A stretch of 64,000 nucleotides of DNA from Heliorestis convoluta (GTDB taxonomy: Bacteria; Bacillota; Desulfitobacteriia; Heliobacteriales; Heliobacteriaceae), in NCBI RefSeq assembly GCF_009649955.1, contig NZ_CP045875.1, positions 186,001-250,000 of the forward strand. The letters are read 5' to 3'. Positions 55,529 through 64,000 of this stretch are shown here, piece by piece (the first letter of the stretch is position 1; each line of letters opens with the position of its first letter). A program made the position numbers and the translations under genes. Below the pieces are notes generated by a model. That model was not told the DNA's origin, did not search any database, and saw only the letters and a program-made list of their open reading frames with translations.

Positions 55529-55562
55529 AACAACACCAAAGAACCGTCCCCCTGTGTTCTCC
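55529..55562. repeat. REP-like palindromic sequence
   Basis: AAAGAACCGTCCCCCTGTGTT in the leuA-leuC gap (55538-55557) has the complement GGGGGACGGTTCTTT, the common clostridial GGGGACGGTTC repeat. It lies within an operon, so it may affect message stability. Confidence 0.5.
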
Positions 55563-55585
55563 TTAGAGAGGAGAACGCAATAGCC

Positions 55586-56848
55586 ATGGCGATGACCATC
55601 ACAGAAAAAATCCTGGCGGCTCATGCCGGCAAAGACAAAGTCGAGCCCGGCGAACTTATTCACGCCAAGCTCGATATCGTACTGGCCAACGACGTAACAG
55701 CGCCCGTCTCCATCAAAGAACTAGAAAAAATCAACTTGGAAACAGTTTTCGACAAAGACAAAGTTGTTCTCGTACAAGATCACTTTGTCCCAGCGAAAGA
55801 CATTAAATCAGCAGAACAAGGCAAAATCGTCCGCGACTTTGCCCGCAAACACGACATTACCCATCACTATGACGTCGGGGAAATGGGTATTGAACATTGC
55901 CTCTTACCTGAAAAAGGCCTCGTTCTCCCCGGTGACACTGTCATCGGCGCCGATTCCCACACTTGCACCTACGGTGCCCTAGGCGCCTTTGCTACAGGCG
56001 TTGGTTCCACAGACCTAGCCGCTGGCATTGCCCTCGGTGAAGCTTGGTTCAAAGTGCCTGAATCAATCAAATTTGAATATGATGGTGAACTGCCTGAAGA
56101 CGTGACCGGCAAAGACCTGATCTTACATACAATCGGTGACATTGGTGTTGACGGCGCACTCTATCAATCCATGGAATTTACAGGCTCCGCCATTGATAAC
56201 CTTTCTATGGACGGCCGCATGACCATGGCGAACATGGCCATCGAAGCAGGTGCCAAAAACGGCATTATCGCACCAGACAAAACAACCATTGCCTACGTCG
56301 AAGAAAGAGCCCAAAGACCTTACAAAGTCTATCAATCGGACGACGATGCCAAGTACAACAAAGTAATCAAGTACGATGTAGAAAAGCTCGAGCCGGTTGT
56401 AGCCTTCCCCCACTTGCCAGAAAACACCAGACCCGTTAGCGAAGCAGGTCACGTAGAAATCGATCAAGTCGTCATTGGCTCTTGCACCAACGGTCGCATC
56501 GAAGACTTGCGCCTCGCCGCCAAAGTGATGCAAGGCAAAAAAGTACACAAAAATGTACGCTGCATCATCTTCCCCGGCACGCAAGCCATCTACAAGCAAG
56601 CGATTCGCGAAGGCATCATTGAAATTTTCATTGACGCGGGCGCCGCCGTCTCCACGCCAACCTGTGGGCCTTGCTTGGGCGGACACATGGGTATCTTAGC
56701 CAAAGGAGAGCGTTCCTTAGCCACCACGAACCGCAACTTTGTCGGACGGATGGGACACCCTGAAAGTGAAGTTTACCTTTGTGCACCCCATGTAGCAGCA
56801 GCCTCTGCCATTGCAGGCCACATTGTACATCCTCGGGAGGTGGAGTAA
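55586..56848 (+). CDS. leuC: 3-Isopropylmalate dehydratase large subunit
   Basis: 420 residues, an aconitase-family protein of the shorter type. The cluster cysteines are in [22 protein letters not shown] and [11 protein letters not shown]. With LeuD it isomerises isopropylmalate, and in this operon probably also citramalate. ATG with AGAGAGGAG upstream. Confidence 0.96.
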   Translation: MAMTITEKILAAHAGKDKVEPGELIHAKLDIVLANDVTAPVSIKELEKINLETVFDKDKVVLVQDHFVPAKDIKSAEQGKIVRDFARKHDITHHYDVGEMGIEHCLLPEKGLVLPGDTVIGADSHTCTYGALGAFATGVGSTDLAAGIALGEAWFKVPESIKFEYDGELPEDVTGKDLILHTIGDIGVDGALYQSMEFTGSAIDNLSMDGRMTMANMAIEAGAKNGIIAPDKTTIAYVEERAQRPYKVYQSDDDAKYNKVIKYDVEKLEPVVAFPHLPENTRPVSEAGHVEIDQVVIGSCTNGRIEDLRLAAKVMQGKKVHKNVRCIIFPGTQAIYKQAIREGIIEIFIDAGAAVSTPTCGPCLGGHMGILAKGERSLATTNRNFVGRMGHPESEVYLCAPHVAAASAIAGHIVHPREVE

Positions 56849-56849
56849 G

Positions 56850-57356
56850 ATGGAATTCGTAGGAAAAGTATGGAAGTTTGGCAAGGACATCGATACAGAC
56901 GCCATCATTCCAGCACGCTATCTTAACACAACATCACCTGAAGAACTGGCCAAGCATTGTATGGAAGATGCCGACCCCACCTTCCCAGAAAAAGTACAAC
57001 CTGGTGATATTATCGTAGCTGATAAAAACTTTGGTTGTGGCTCTTCCCGAGAGCACGCACCCATTGCCATCAAAGCTTGTGGCATTCCCTGCGTCATTGC
57101 CAAATCATTTGCTCGTATATTCTTCCGCAACTCCATCAACATCGGCTTGCCTATCTTCGAATGCCCTGAAGCCGTTGATGCCATAGAAGAAGGACACATC
57201 ATTCGCGTTGCCGCCGACGAAGGCCTTATCGTCAACGTCACCACAGGCCAAAGCTACAAAATCACACCCCTGCCAGAATCTATGCAAAAACTCATCCGTG
57301 ATGGCGGCCTCATGGCCTACGTTAAAAATCGCCTTGAAGAAGAAAAAGCACAATAA
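56850..57356 (+). CDS. leuD: 3-Isopropylmalate dehydratase small subunit
   Basis: 168 residues from ATG 56850, two bases after the leuC stop, behind GGGAGGTGGAG. It has GKDIDTDAIIPARYLNT, the swivel-domain motif FGCGSSREHAPIAIK and the C-terminal aconitase-like ending. Partner of LeuC. Confidence 0.95.
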   Translation: MEFVGKVWKFGKDIDTDAIIPARYLNTTSPEELAKHCMEDADPTFPEKVQPGDIIVADKNFGCGSSREHAPIAIKACGIPCVIAKSFARIFFRNSINIGLPIFECPEAVDAIEEGHIIRVAADEGLIVNVTTGQSYKITPLPESMQKLIRDGGLMAYVKNRLEEEKAQ

Positions 57357-57450
57357 CCAGCTGTTATTGCGCAATAAATGCCTTGGCTTCCTTGGCAACT
57401 TGGCGATTCATACAACTTCTTCAAAATAACGAATAAGGTGGCTAGATACC

Positions 57451-58521
57451 ATGACCTATCGTATTGCCGTATTACCAGGTGATGGCATCGGCGTAGAAGT
57501 GGTACCCCAGGCTTTGCGGGTCCTCGAAGCAATCGCTTCTAAGTATGGAATGTCCTTTCAATTTACAGAAGCCCTCATCGGCGGTGCAGCCATCGATGCA
57601 ACAGGCCATCCTCTGCCAACAGAAACATTAGAACTCTGCCAAAAAAGCGATGCCGTCTTTTTGGGTGCTATCGGTGGACCGAAGTGGGATACCCTCCCTG
57701 TCCATCTACGCCCTGAAGGCGCAGCCTTACTGCCGCTGCGCAAGCATCTAGGACTATATGCCAATGTCCGCCCTTGCCGCGCCTTTTCTGCCTTAATCGA
57801 TGCTTCTACCTTAAAGCGTGACGTCATCGAAGGCACGGACTTGCTTGTCATGCGAGAGCTTACAGGCGGTCTCTACTTTGGCGAGAAAAAGCGGGAAACC
57901 ATCGAAGGTGGAGAGCGAGCTGTTGACACCCTCGTCTACACCACCGCTGAAGTAGAGCGAATCGTGCGCCTTGCTTTCGAAGCGGCTCGCAAACGTCGCG
58001 GTGAAGTTTGCTCTGTCGACAAAGCCAACGTTTTGGAGTCATCAAGACTCTGGCGCGAGACAACGATGCGTATTGCCGCCGACTATCCTGACGTAACGCT
58101 GACGCATATGTATGTTGATAACTGCGCCATGCAATTGGTCCGTTATCCCAAGCAATTTGATGTCATTGTCACAGAGAATATGTTTGGCGACATACTGACC
58201 GATCAAGCCTCCATGTTAGCTGGATCTCTAGGCATGCTCCCTTCAGCTTCCATCGGTGGCCAAGTGGCCCTTTATGAGCCTGCCCACGGCTCAGCGCCTG
58301 ACATTGCTGGACAGAACAAAGCCAACCCCTTAGCCACCATCTTATCAGCGGCCATGATGCTAGAATACTCTTTCAACCAAGTAGAAGCAGCGCGAGAAAT
58401 CGAAAAAGCTGTCGAAGCAGTTCTGAACAAAGGCTATCGCACTGGCGACATCATGGAAGCAGGAAAAACCCTGGTGAATACAGTAGAAATGACCGATCGC
58501 GTCATCGAAGAGCTGGCCTAA
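57451..58521 (+). CDS. leuB: 3-Isopropylmalate dehydrogenase
   Basis: 356 residues. [36 protein letters not shown] and the metal-binding [17 protein letters not shown] are all present, as is [17 protein letters not shown]. It oxidises isopropylmalate, and in the citramalate route also methylmalate. Confidence 0.96.
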   Translation: MTYRIAVLPGDGIGVEVVPQALRVLEAIASKYGMSFQFTEALIGGAAIDATGHPLPTETLELCQKSDAVFLGAIGGPKWDTLPVHLRPEGAALLPLRKHLGLYANVRPCRAFSALIDASTLKRDVIEGTDLLVMRELTGGLYFGEKKRETIEGGERAVDTLVYTTAEVERIVRLAFEAARKRRGEVCSVDKANVLESSRLWRETTMRIAADYPDVTLTHMYVDNCAMQLVRYPKQFDVIVTENMFGDILTDQASMLAGSLGMLPSASIGGQVALYEPAHGSAPDIAGQNKANPLATILSAAMMLEYSFNQVEAAREIEKAVEAVLNKGYRTGDIMEAGKTLVNTVEMTDRVIEELA

Positions 58522-58574
58522 GCCCGGCTCTTTCCCTGTCTAATCGACTGTTGAAAAGAGGTGCCTTCATTCGT

Positions 58575-60203
58575 ATGGAGCGCGTATTTATCTATGACAC
58601 TACGTTGCGTGATGGGACGCAAGGCGAAGGCATCTCCCTCAGTGTGGAAGACAAAGTAAAAATTGCAGTACGACTCGATCAACTTGGCGTAGCATACATT
58701 GAGGGTGGATGGCCAGCCTCAAACCCCAAAGACATGGAATTTTTTCTACGAGCCAAAGAAATGAAATGGAAAAATGCCAAAATAGCTGCCTTTGGCTCAA
58801 CCTGCCGCCCCGGTACCAAAGCAAGCGAAGACAGCAACTTGCAAAGCTTGGTTCAATCGGGCGCACCCGTCGCCACTATCTTTGGAAAGACCTGGGACTA
58901 TCATGTCACAGCCGCTTTGCGCACCACCTTAGAAGAGAACTTGCGCATTATTTACGATTCTGTTCAATACTTAAAAGAAGCAGGCTTAGAAGTCGTATTC
59001 GACGCAGAACACTTTTTTGATGGCTACAAAGCCAACCCAGCCTACGCCAAAGAAACAGTTCTCAAAGCAGAGCAAGCCGGTGCTGACTGGATTGTTCTTT
59101 GCGACACCAACGGTGGAACCTTGCCCCAGGATATCTTATCTATAACCCAGGAAATGGCTTTTTACTTGCGAGCACCCCTCGGTATTCATGCCCACAACGA
59201 TAGCGATCTGGCGGTAGCCAACTCCATCATTTCTGTACTCGGTGGTGCCCGTCAAGTACAAGGGACCATGAATGGCTACGGGGAACGCTCTGGCAATGCC
59301 AACCTTTGCTCTATCATTCCGAACCTACAAGTTAAAATGAATCTAGAATGCTTGCCTGGTGAGAACTTGAAGCAACTTACCGAAGCGGCTCACTACGTTG
59401 CCGAGATAGCCAACGTGACCTTGCGTAACGACATGCCTTTCGTAGGTCATTCAGCCTTTGCCCACAAAGGTGGCATGCACGTATCAGCTCTCTTAAAAGA
59501 CCCGAGCACCTATGAACACATGGAACCAGAATCTGTAGGCAACCAACGCCGTGTCTTAGTTTCAGAACTTTCAGGTACTAGTAACTTGATCTACAAAGCC
59601 AAAGAGCTAGGACTCGATATTAACAAACAGAACAAAGAGACCAAAGACATTATCGAGTCTCTCAAAACACTGGAACACCAAGGTTATCAATTTGAAGGCG
59701 CTGAAGCCTCTTTTGAGCTGCTTTTGCGACGCGCTTTTGGGGAAGAGCAAGTACCTTTCGTTCTTGACTCTATCCGACTGTTGATTGAAAAACGCTCTGA
59801 CGGTGACTTCACGTCAGAAGCGATGATCAAACTGCGTGTTGACGATCAAGTCATTCACACAGCCGCTGAAGGCAACGGTCCTGTGAACGCAGTCGACAAC
59901 GCCTTGCGTAAAGCCTTGAGTGAACACTACAGCTTCTTAAAGGATTGCCACTTGGCAGACTATAAAGTGCGGGTCATTGACGAAAAAGATGCCACAGCCG
60001 CAAAAGTACGGGTTCTTATAGAGACACGAGATCAGCAAGACGCCTGGAGCACTGTCGGCGTATCGACGAACATCATAGAAGCCTCCTGGCAAGCCTTACT
60101 AGATTCTTTCCGCTATGGCTTACTCAAGCAAGAAAAAGCAAAAGGGGCAAAGGAAGCAGAAAGCACAGAAGAAGCTTCCAAGAAAGGCGAAGCTGTGATA
60201 TAG
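58575..60203 (+). CDS. cimA: (R)-Citramalate synthase
   Basis: About 542 residues from ATG 58575 (AGAGGTG upstream; a TTG at 58551 is possible). The barrel opens IYDTTLRDGTQGEGISLSV and has the metal ligands in GIHAHNDSDLAVANS; GGWPASNPKD and HKGGMHVSALLKDP are typical of the CimA (TIGR00977) group rather than LeuA. It joins pyruvate and acetyl-CoA, giving 2-ketobutyrate through LeuCDB without threonine deaminase. No ilvA is in the operon. The tail is rich in K, E and A. Confidence 0.92.
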   Translation: MERVFIYDTTLRDGTQGEGISLSVEDKVKIAVRLDQLGVAYIEGGWPASNPKDMEFFLRAKEMKWKNAKIAAFGSTCRPGTKASEDSNLQSLVQSGAPVATIFGKTWDYHVTAALRTTLEENLRIIYDSVQYLKEAGLEVVFDAEHFFDGYKANPAYAKETVLKAEQAGADWIVLCDTNGGTLPQDILSITQEMAFYLRAPLGIHAHNDSDLAVANSIISVLGGARQVQGTMNGYGERSGNANLCSIIPNLQVKMNLECLPGENLKQLTEAAHYVAEIANVTLRNDMPFVGHSAFAHKGGMHVSALLKDPSTYEHMEPESVGNQRRVLVSELSGTSNLIYKAKELGLDINKQNKETKDIIESLKTLEHQGYQFEGAEASFELLLRRAFGEEQVPFVLDSIRLLIEKRSDGDFTSEAMIKLRVDDQVIHTAAEGNGPVNAVDNALRKALSEHYSFLKDCHLADYKVRVIDEKDATAAKVRVLIETRDQQDAWSTVGVSTNIIEASWQALLDSFRYGLLKQEKAKGAKEAESTEEASKKGEAVI

Positions 60204-60224
60204 TAAAAATTAGGCAATCGAAAA

Positions 60225-60255
60225 AAGCCTGCCCCTTGTTCAAGGGGGCAGGCTT
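60225..60255. terminator. Terminator between convergent transcripts
   Basis: AAGCCTGCCCCTTG with CAAGGGGGCAGGCTT. The T-run (TTTTTTCG) is on the minus strand, so it mainly ends the small basic protein gene; it can also stop the operon coming from the left. Confidence 0.8.
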
Positions 60256-60327
60256 GGTCATGTCTCTTGTCTTTTAAGCGTTTTTCAAGCTTCTATTTCT
60301 AGATGTGCCTTTCATAATTTTTACGGC

Positions 60328-60687
60328 TTACTGTAAGCGATCTTTTGGTCTACCGACAATACGGTCAATAATATAACGACGAATTACTGCGAGGTTTTGG
60401 AAAATTCTTACGCCAAAAGCAAAGACCGCAGCTAGGAATAAATCTACGCCGAGGCGATCTCCCAGATAGGCTAGGAGGGCAGCCAAGATGGCATTGAAGA
60501 AGAAACCAGTTAGTAGAATTAAAGCGTCAAAACGATCTTCTAGATAGCCCCGCAAAGAACCAAAAACCGAATCAAGTGCGGCCAGTAAAGCTACAGACAT
60601 ATACTTGGCATACTCCGTGGGGATGGTAATAGACAACGCCGCACCGATTATGATCCCCGCTATTAAACCTATCAAGGGGAGCCACAT
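60328..60687 (-). CDS. Small basic membrane protein (DUF1290)
   Basis: 119 residues from ATG 60687 (AAGGTGGTG upstream). Three to four membrane segments. The family core includes IPTEYAKYMSVALLAALDSV, then FGSLRGYLEDRFD, and the end FGVRIFQNLAVIRRY. The DUF1290 or 'small basic protein' family commonly lies near division and envelope genes in Firmicutes; function unknown. Divergent from cdaA. Confidence 0.88.
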   Translation of the reverse strand: MWLPLIGLIAGIIIGAALSITIPTEYAKYMSVALLAALDSVFGSLRGYLEDRFDALILLTGFFFNAILAALLAYLGDRLGVDLFLAAVFAFGVRIFQNLAVIRRYIIDRIVGRPKDRLQ

Positions 60688-60922
60688 GACTCTAACACAC
60701 CACCTTCGCCTTGAATCACTGAACGAAACCTTCTTGTCCCCATCCATATAACCATTGTACACCCTTGTACACGCGCCAAAGTCTAATCTTCTCCCAGAAG
60801 ACTTCTCTTTATATAGTCTTGTCCCATTGGAATCTAGGATTATTATAGACATAAACCTTTATTTCCCACAAGGTATTTTTACGAAAAGAAAAGAAACCAT
60901 TGTTAGAGAAGAGGTGATATGC

Positions 60923-61735
60923 TTGTTTCCGCCAGCCTTTGAACAGTTTGATATTTTGTCAGTCATTGATATTCTCTTGGTAGCTTATATTATCTATCGA
61001 CTCACCTTATTTATAAAAGGCACCCGGGCTGTACAACTGCTCAAAGGTTTTGGTGTGCTCATTATCGCCTCCTACTTAAGCGAAGCTTTGAATCTTACTA
61101 CTTTGAGCTGGATCTTAAAGCAAGCTTGGACAGCTTTGATCGTAGCTTTGCCGATTGTCTTTCAACCGGAATTGCGACGCACTCTGGAACAGCTTGGAAG
61201 AGGGAAGCTTTTTCGCGCTTCGGTCCCTATTATGGGAGAAGAAGATCGAAGCCAATTAATTGGAGAAGTTGTCCGAGCCATTGGCATATTAACGAAAAAC
61301 AAAATCGGCGCTTTGCTTATTTTTGAGCGCCAGACTGGTGTCAACGATGTTATTGAGACAGGGACGAAGATCGACGGTAAAGTATCGGCTGAATTTTTGG
61401 TTAACATCTTTATCCCCAACACGCCTTTGCACGATGGCGCTGTTGTCATTCAAGGCGATCGCGTCGCCGCCGCAGGCTGTTATCTCCCTTTGACGGACAA
61501 CCCTGACGTATCGAAAGAGATGGGCACTCGTCACCGTGCTGGTATAGGAATCACCGAGCAGAGCGATGCTGTTTCAGTCATTGTCTCTGAAGAGACAGGC
61601 ACCATTTCTGTGGCTATCGATGGTATCATTACACGCCATCTCGATGAGACGACCTTATCAGCACGACTGGAAGAACTGCTGCAACCGAAAAACAGCAACA
61701 GCCGACCCTTTTGGCAATGGAGGAGTGGTCGATAG
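60923..61735 (+). CDS. cdaA: Diadenylate cyclase CdaA (DacA)
   Basis: 270 residues from TTG 60923, six bases after AGAGGTGA. Three N-terminal membrane segments (about 10-80) precede the DAC domain with its two active-site motifs, PLHDGAVVI and GTRHRAGIG. It makes cyclic di-AMP from two ATP, controlling potassium and osmotic balance and wall homeostasis. The regulator gene cdaR follows at once; glmM would usually come next and may lie beyond the window. Confidence 0.95.
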   Translation: MFPPAFEQFDILSVIDILLVAYIIYRLTLFIKGTRAVQLLKGFGVLIIASYLSEALNLTTLSWILKQAWTALIVALPIVFQPELRRTLEQLGRGKLFRASVPIMGEEDRSQLIGEVVRAIGILTKNKIGALLIFERQTGVNDVIETGTKIDGKVSAEFLVNIFIPNTPLHDGAVVIQGDRVAAAGCYLPLTDNPDVSKEMGTRHRAGIGITEQSDAVSVIVSEETGTISVAIDGIITRHLDETTLSARLEELLQPKNSNSRPFWQWRSGR

Positions 61736-61737
61736 AA

Positions 61738-62799
61738 ATGGATATTGCAGCAGAAGCTCGTAAAAACTGGGTATACAAAATCGCCGCCATCAGTCTCGCC
61801 ATCTTACTCTGGATCTATGTACAAGCAGAGCACCAAGGAACGCAAGTTCTGACCATTCCTTTAGAAGTAGAGGGCATGCAAGCGGGGCTCGTCATAGAAC
61901 CAGAACTTCCTCGTGTCGTCGAACTGCGTGTTCGTGGTCCGCGAGCGACCTTACAGAACCTTTCCGCGAAAGACTTTCAAGCCTCTTTATCCATGAGCGA
62001 CATAGAGCTAGGGGCCGTTCAACGGACCATTCAAGTTAACTCACCGCCAAACATTCAAGTCATCAGTTACACACCCTCAGAGTTAGATATCAACGTCGAT
62101 ATATTAGAAAATCGATCTTTGCCTGTGCAGTATGAGCTAAAAGGAACGGTGCCGGCTGGTTACTTTATGCGAGATCCTGTTTTACAGCCTGCAGAAGTCA
62201 TTATTAGTGGGCCTCGAGAACGAGTTCGCGCTGTCCAGAGAGCAACCATAGAAATTCCAATTGCATCTACAGAAACTTTTAGTCAAAAAATCCCCGTACG
62301 ACTCGTTGAGACAGGTGCCAACCGCACCATCGGTGATATTCGGATTTCACCACAATCCATTGACGTAACTGTCCCAATTGTAGAAGAATTGGCTAGCAAA
62401 AGCGTTCCCATTGAACCTCAACTTTCAGGAGCACCCGCCAAAGGTCTTCGGATTACAGGGACTCGTGTAGAGCCTGCCAACCTTACAATAACAGCAGGTT
62501 CAGAGCGTATCAAAGACATTGAGAGCTTGCGTACCCTACCGATTGACATTAACGAGATCAAAGGCGAAGTGACGCGAGAAGTCAACCTCATGATCCCCAC
62601 AGGCGTACAGACTCAAAACGGTATCAGCCGCGTTAAAGTGACTGTTCTCGTAGAAGGCCAACTAGAAGAAGCCAGGCCTGCACCCACAACACCAATAGGA
62701 CCACCAGCCGGACAAGGGCCCACAACACCTATAGAGCCACAGAACCCACCAGAAAATGGTGAGCCAGCCCCTGCTGAGGGTCTCGATGAAGAGTTCTAA
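61738..62799 (+). CDS. cdaR: CdaA regulator, YbbR-domain protein
   Basis: About 353 residues from ATG 61738. One membrane segment (about 12-30, ending ILLWIYVQAEHQ) is followed by three to four YbbR repeats outside the cell (GVQ..LVI.P..V.V.VRG-type strands; SGPRERVRAV marks the second). The C-terminal tail (about 320-353) is rich in proline and glycine. CdaR binds and modulates CdaA. Starts just after cdaA. Confidence 0.9.
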   Translation: MDIAAEARKNWVYKIAAISLAILLWIYVQAEHQGTQVLTIPLEVEGMQAGLVIEPELPRVVELRVRGPRATLQNLSAKDFQASLSMSDIELGAVQRTIQVNSPPNIQVISYTPSELDINVDILENRSLPVQYELKGTVPAGYFMRDPVLQPAEVIISGPRERVRAVQRATIEIPIASTETFSQKIPVRLVETGANRTIGDIRISPQSIDVTVPIVEELASKSVPIEPQLSGAPAKGLRITGTRVEPANLTITAGSERIKDIESLRTLPIDINEIKGEVTREVNLMIPTGVQTQNGISRVKVTVLVEGQLEEARPAPTTPIGPPAGQGPTTPIEPQNPPENGEPAPAEGLDEEF

Positions 62800-62834
62800 G
62801 TAGTGAAGACTAGAGAAGGAGACGGACAGTAGAA

Positions 62835-64000
62835 TTGAAGCTACGAATTGCCAACCTACGAGCCGGACTAACAGAAAATAAAGAACAAATCATAAAAAAA
62901 GCAGCCAAGCGCTTGGGCCTACGAATGACGCAAATCGCCCATCTTGAGATTACCAAAGAAGCCATTGATGCTCGCAAAAAGCAAGAACTTCGTCTCGTCT
63001 ACACCGTAGAAGTAGAGTTACAAAAGGGCGTCAAAGTGGCCCCGGCTGTCTTTGATAAAGACCGCCAGATTGTCCAAGTGACCGATGAAGTGCCTGGACC
63101 TTTGCTGCGAGGCAGCGAACCACTGCGACAACGCCCTGTCGTTGTCGGTGCCGGTCCCTGTGGCTACTTTGCTGCTCTAAAGCTAGCAGAAGCAGGCTAT
63201 CGACCTATCTTACTAGAGCGTGGGCAAGCGGTCGCTCAAAGAGCAGAAGACGTAGAGACGTTTTGGCAAAGTGGCCAGCTCAATCTCGACTCTAATGTGC
63301 AGTATGGAGAAGGCGGTGCTGGTACTTTCTCCGACGGCAAACTTACGACCAGAACCCATGATCGTAGAATTGGCGAAGTCTTTACGACGTTTGTAGAAGC
63401 AGGAGCGCCCGAAGAGATTAAAGTAAAAGCAAAACCTCACATTGGCACCGATCGCTTGCGTACCGTTGTGGCGCAGTTGCGTCAACGCCTAGAATCTCTT
63501 GGAGGCAGCGTTTTTTTTGGTGCTAAGGTAGAAAGTTTGCTTTTAGAAAAAGAACAGACCCATGCGCATAAGGCAACGCAACAAGAACGGAAAGTAGTAG
63601 GCCTGTCTCTTGCAAATGGCAACTCTCTTGATGGTATGGCACCGGGTGGAGAACTAAAAACCTCTATAGTCATACTCGCCATGGGGCACAGTGCCCGCGA
63701 TACAGCCAAAGCGTTATACGATCAAGACGTTCCTTTTGAAGAAAAACCTTTTGCCATAGGCCTTCGTGTTGAACATCCCCAAGCTTTGATCGATGAAAGC
63801 CAGTATGGGGAATGGGCTGGCCATCCTCGTCTTGGTGTGGCTGATTACCAACTTCATACCAAGCTGGTTACGGAAGAGCGCACTGTGTTTTCCTTCTGCA
63901 TGTGCCCCGGTGGCCAAGTCGTAGCGGCCGCATCGGAAGAAGGTGGCGTTGTTACCAACGGTATGAGCGCCTACGCCCGAGATAGTGCCGTAGCCAACTC
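62835..64000 (+). CDS. FAD-dependent dehydrogenase (COG2509), 3' end cut off
   Basis: The frame is open from TTG 62835 (AAGGAGA upstream) to the window end, 388 codons. An N-terminal DUF-like extension (RIANLRAGLTENKEQIIKKA) is followed by the FAD motif VVVGAGPCGYFAALKLAEAG, GEGGAGTFSDGKLTTR and a late GMSAYARDS region. It is a member of the COG2509 flavoproteins, longer at the N-terminus than the copy at 41375. Its place after cdaA-cdaR suggests co-transcription. Function unknown. Confidence 0.88.
   Translation, partial: MKLRIANLRAGLTENKEQIIKKAAKRLGLRMTQIAHLEITKEAIDARKKQELRLVYTVEVELQKGVKVAPAVFDKDRQIVQVTDEVPGPLLRGSEPLRQRPVVVGAGPCGYFAALKLAEAGYRPILLERGQAVAQRAEDVETFWQSGQLNLDSNVQYGEGGAGTFSDGKLTTRTHDRRIGEVFTTFVEAGAPEEIKVKAKPHIGTDRLRTVVAQLRQRLESLGGSVFFGAKVESLLLEKEQTHAHKATQQERKVVGLSLANGNSLDGMAPGGELKTSIVILAMGHSARDTAKALYDQDVPFEEKPFAIGLRVEHPQALIDESQYGEWAGHPRLGVADYQLHTKLVTEERTVFSFCMCPGGQVVAAASEEGGVVTNGMSAYARDSAVAN

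Noticed and set aside
56123-56686. 187-codon minus-strand frame opposite leuC
   Set aside because: Shadow of the well-supported leuC gene, caused by its codon bias.

Overview
This window is from a low-to-medium GC, endospore-forming member of the Bacillota, most likely class Clostridia. The evidence is the cotJ spore-coat operon, a Spo0E-type phosphatase, strong AAGGAGGTG-type ribosome-binding sites with many TTG and GTG starts, a T-box leader, a ZTP riboswitch and pyruvate formate-lyase. A heliobacterium-like origin would fit but is a guess. The middle and right parts carry ordinary chromosomal genes. Two stretches look like inserted DNA.

Region 1 to about 12.2 kb: a cut copper amine oxidase-like stalk protein, a 2080-residue secreted PKD-repeat protein, a Tad-type pilus block (TadZ-like ATPase and two pseudopilin-like proteins), an HD-GYP protein, small ORFs and a large serine recombinase. 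The recombinase ends 16 bp from a cotJC gene that stops after 34 codons. cotJA and cotJB next to it are intact. The simplest reading is a recombinase-borne element inserted in cotJC, with its other end outside the window to the left, comparable in layout to sporulation-excised elements such as skin in sigK.

13 to 17 kb: a small acidic protein, an MFS transporter, a PAS-PAS histidine kinase, a tandem universal stress protein and the tmRNA gene ssrA. 17.5 to 24.2 kb: a 6.5-kb integrative element in ssrA, bounded by a perfect 171-bp duplication of the tmRNA 3' end. It carries two complete tyrosine recombinases, a RepL-like replication protein, a zinc-ribbon plus nucleoside-deoxyribosyltransferase/TIR-like protein (candidate defence effector), two lipoproteins, repeated TTCGGAC sites at both ends and a large multi-branched hairpin.

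24.5 to 45.7 kb: htpX-lemA, a Spo0E-like protein, a ZTP riboswitch ahead of pflB-pflA, a second tandem Usp, a YetF-like membrane protein, an unusual 0.55-kb nest of palindromic repeats, an aminotransferase that seems to use an ATT start, a DUF255 (YyaL-like) protein, a HepT/MntA toxin-antitoxin pair lying between the yyaL-like gene and a decayed copy of its 5' end, a permease pair, an FAD-dependent dehydrogenase, a DUF4397 protein, tiny ORFs and a CoA-transferase.

45.8 to 64 kb: motAB, then a T-box-controlled ten-gene operon ilvE-ilvD-ilvN-ilvC-ilvB-leuA-leuC-leuD-leuB-cimA. This covers the three branched-chain amino acids, with isoleucine carbon entering through citramalate. The window ends with a small basic membrane protein, the cyclic-di-AMP module cdaA-cdaR and the start of a second FAD-dependent dehydrogenase.
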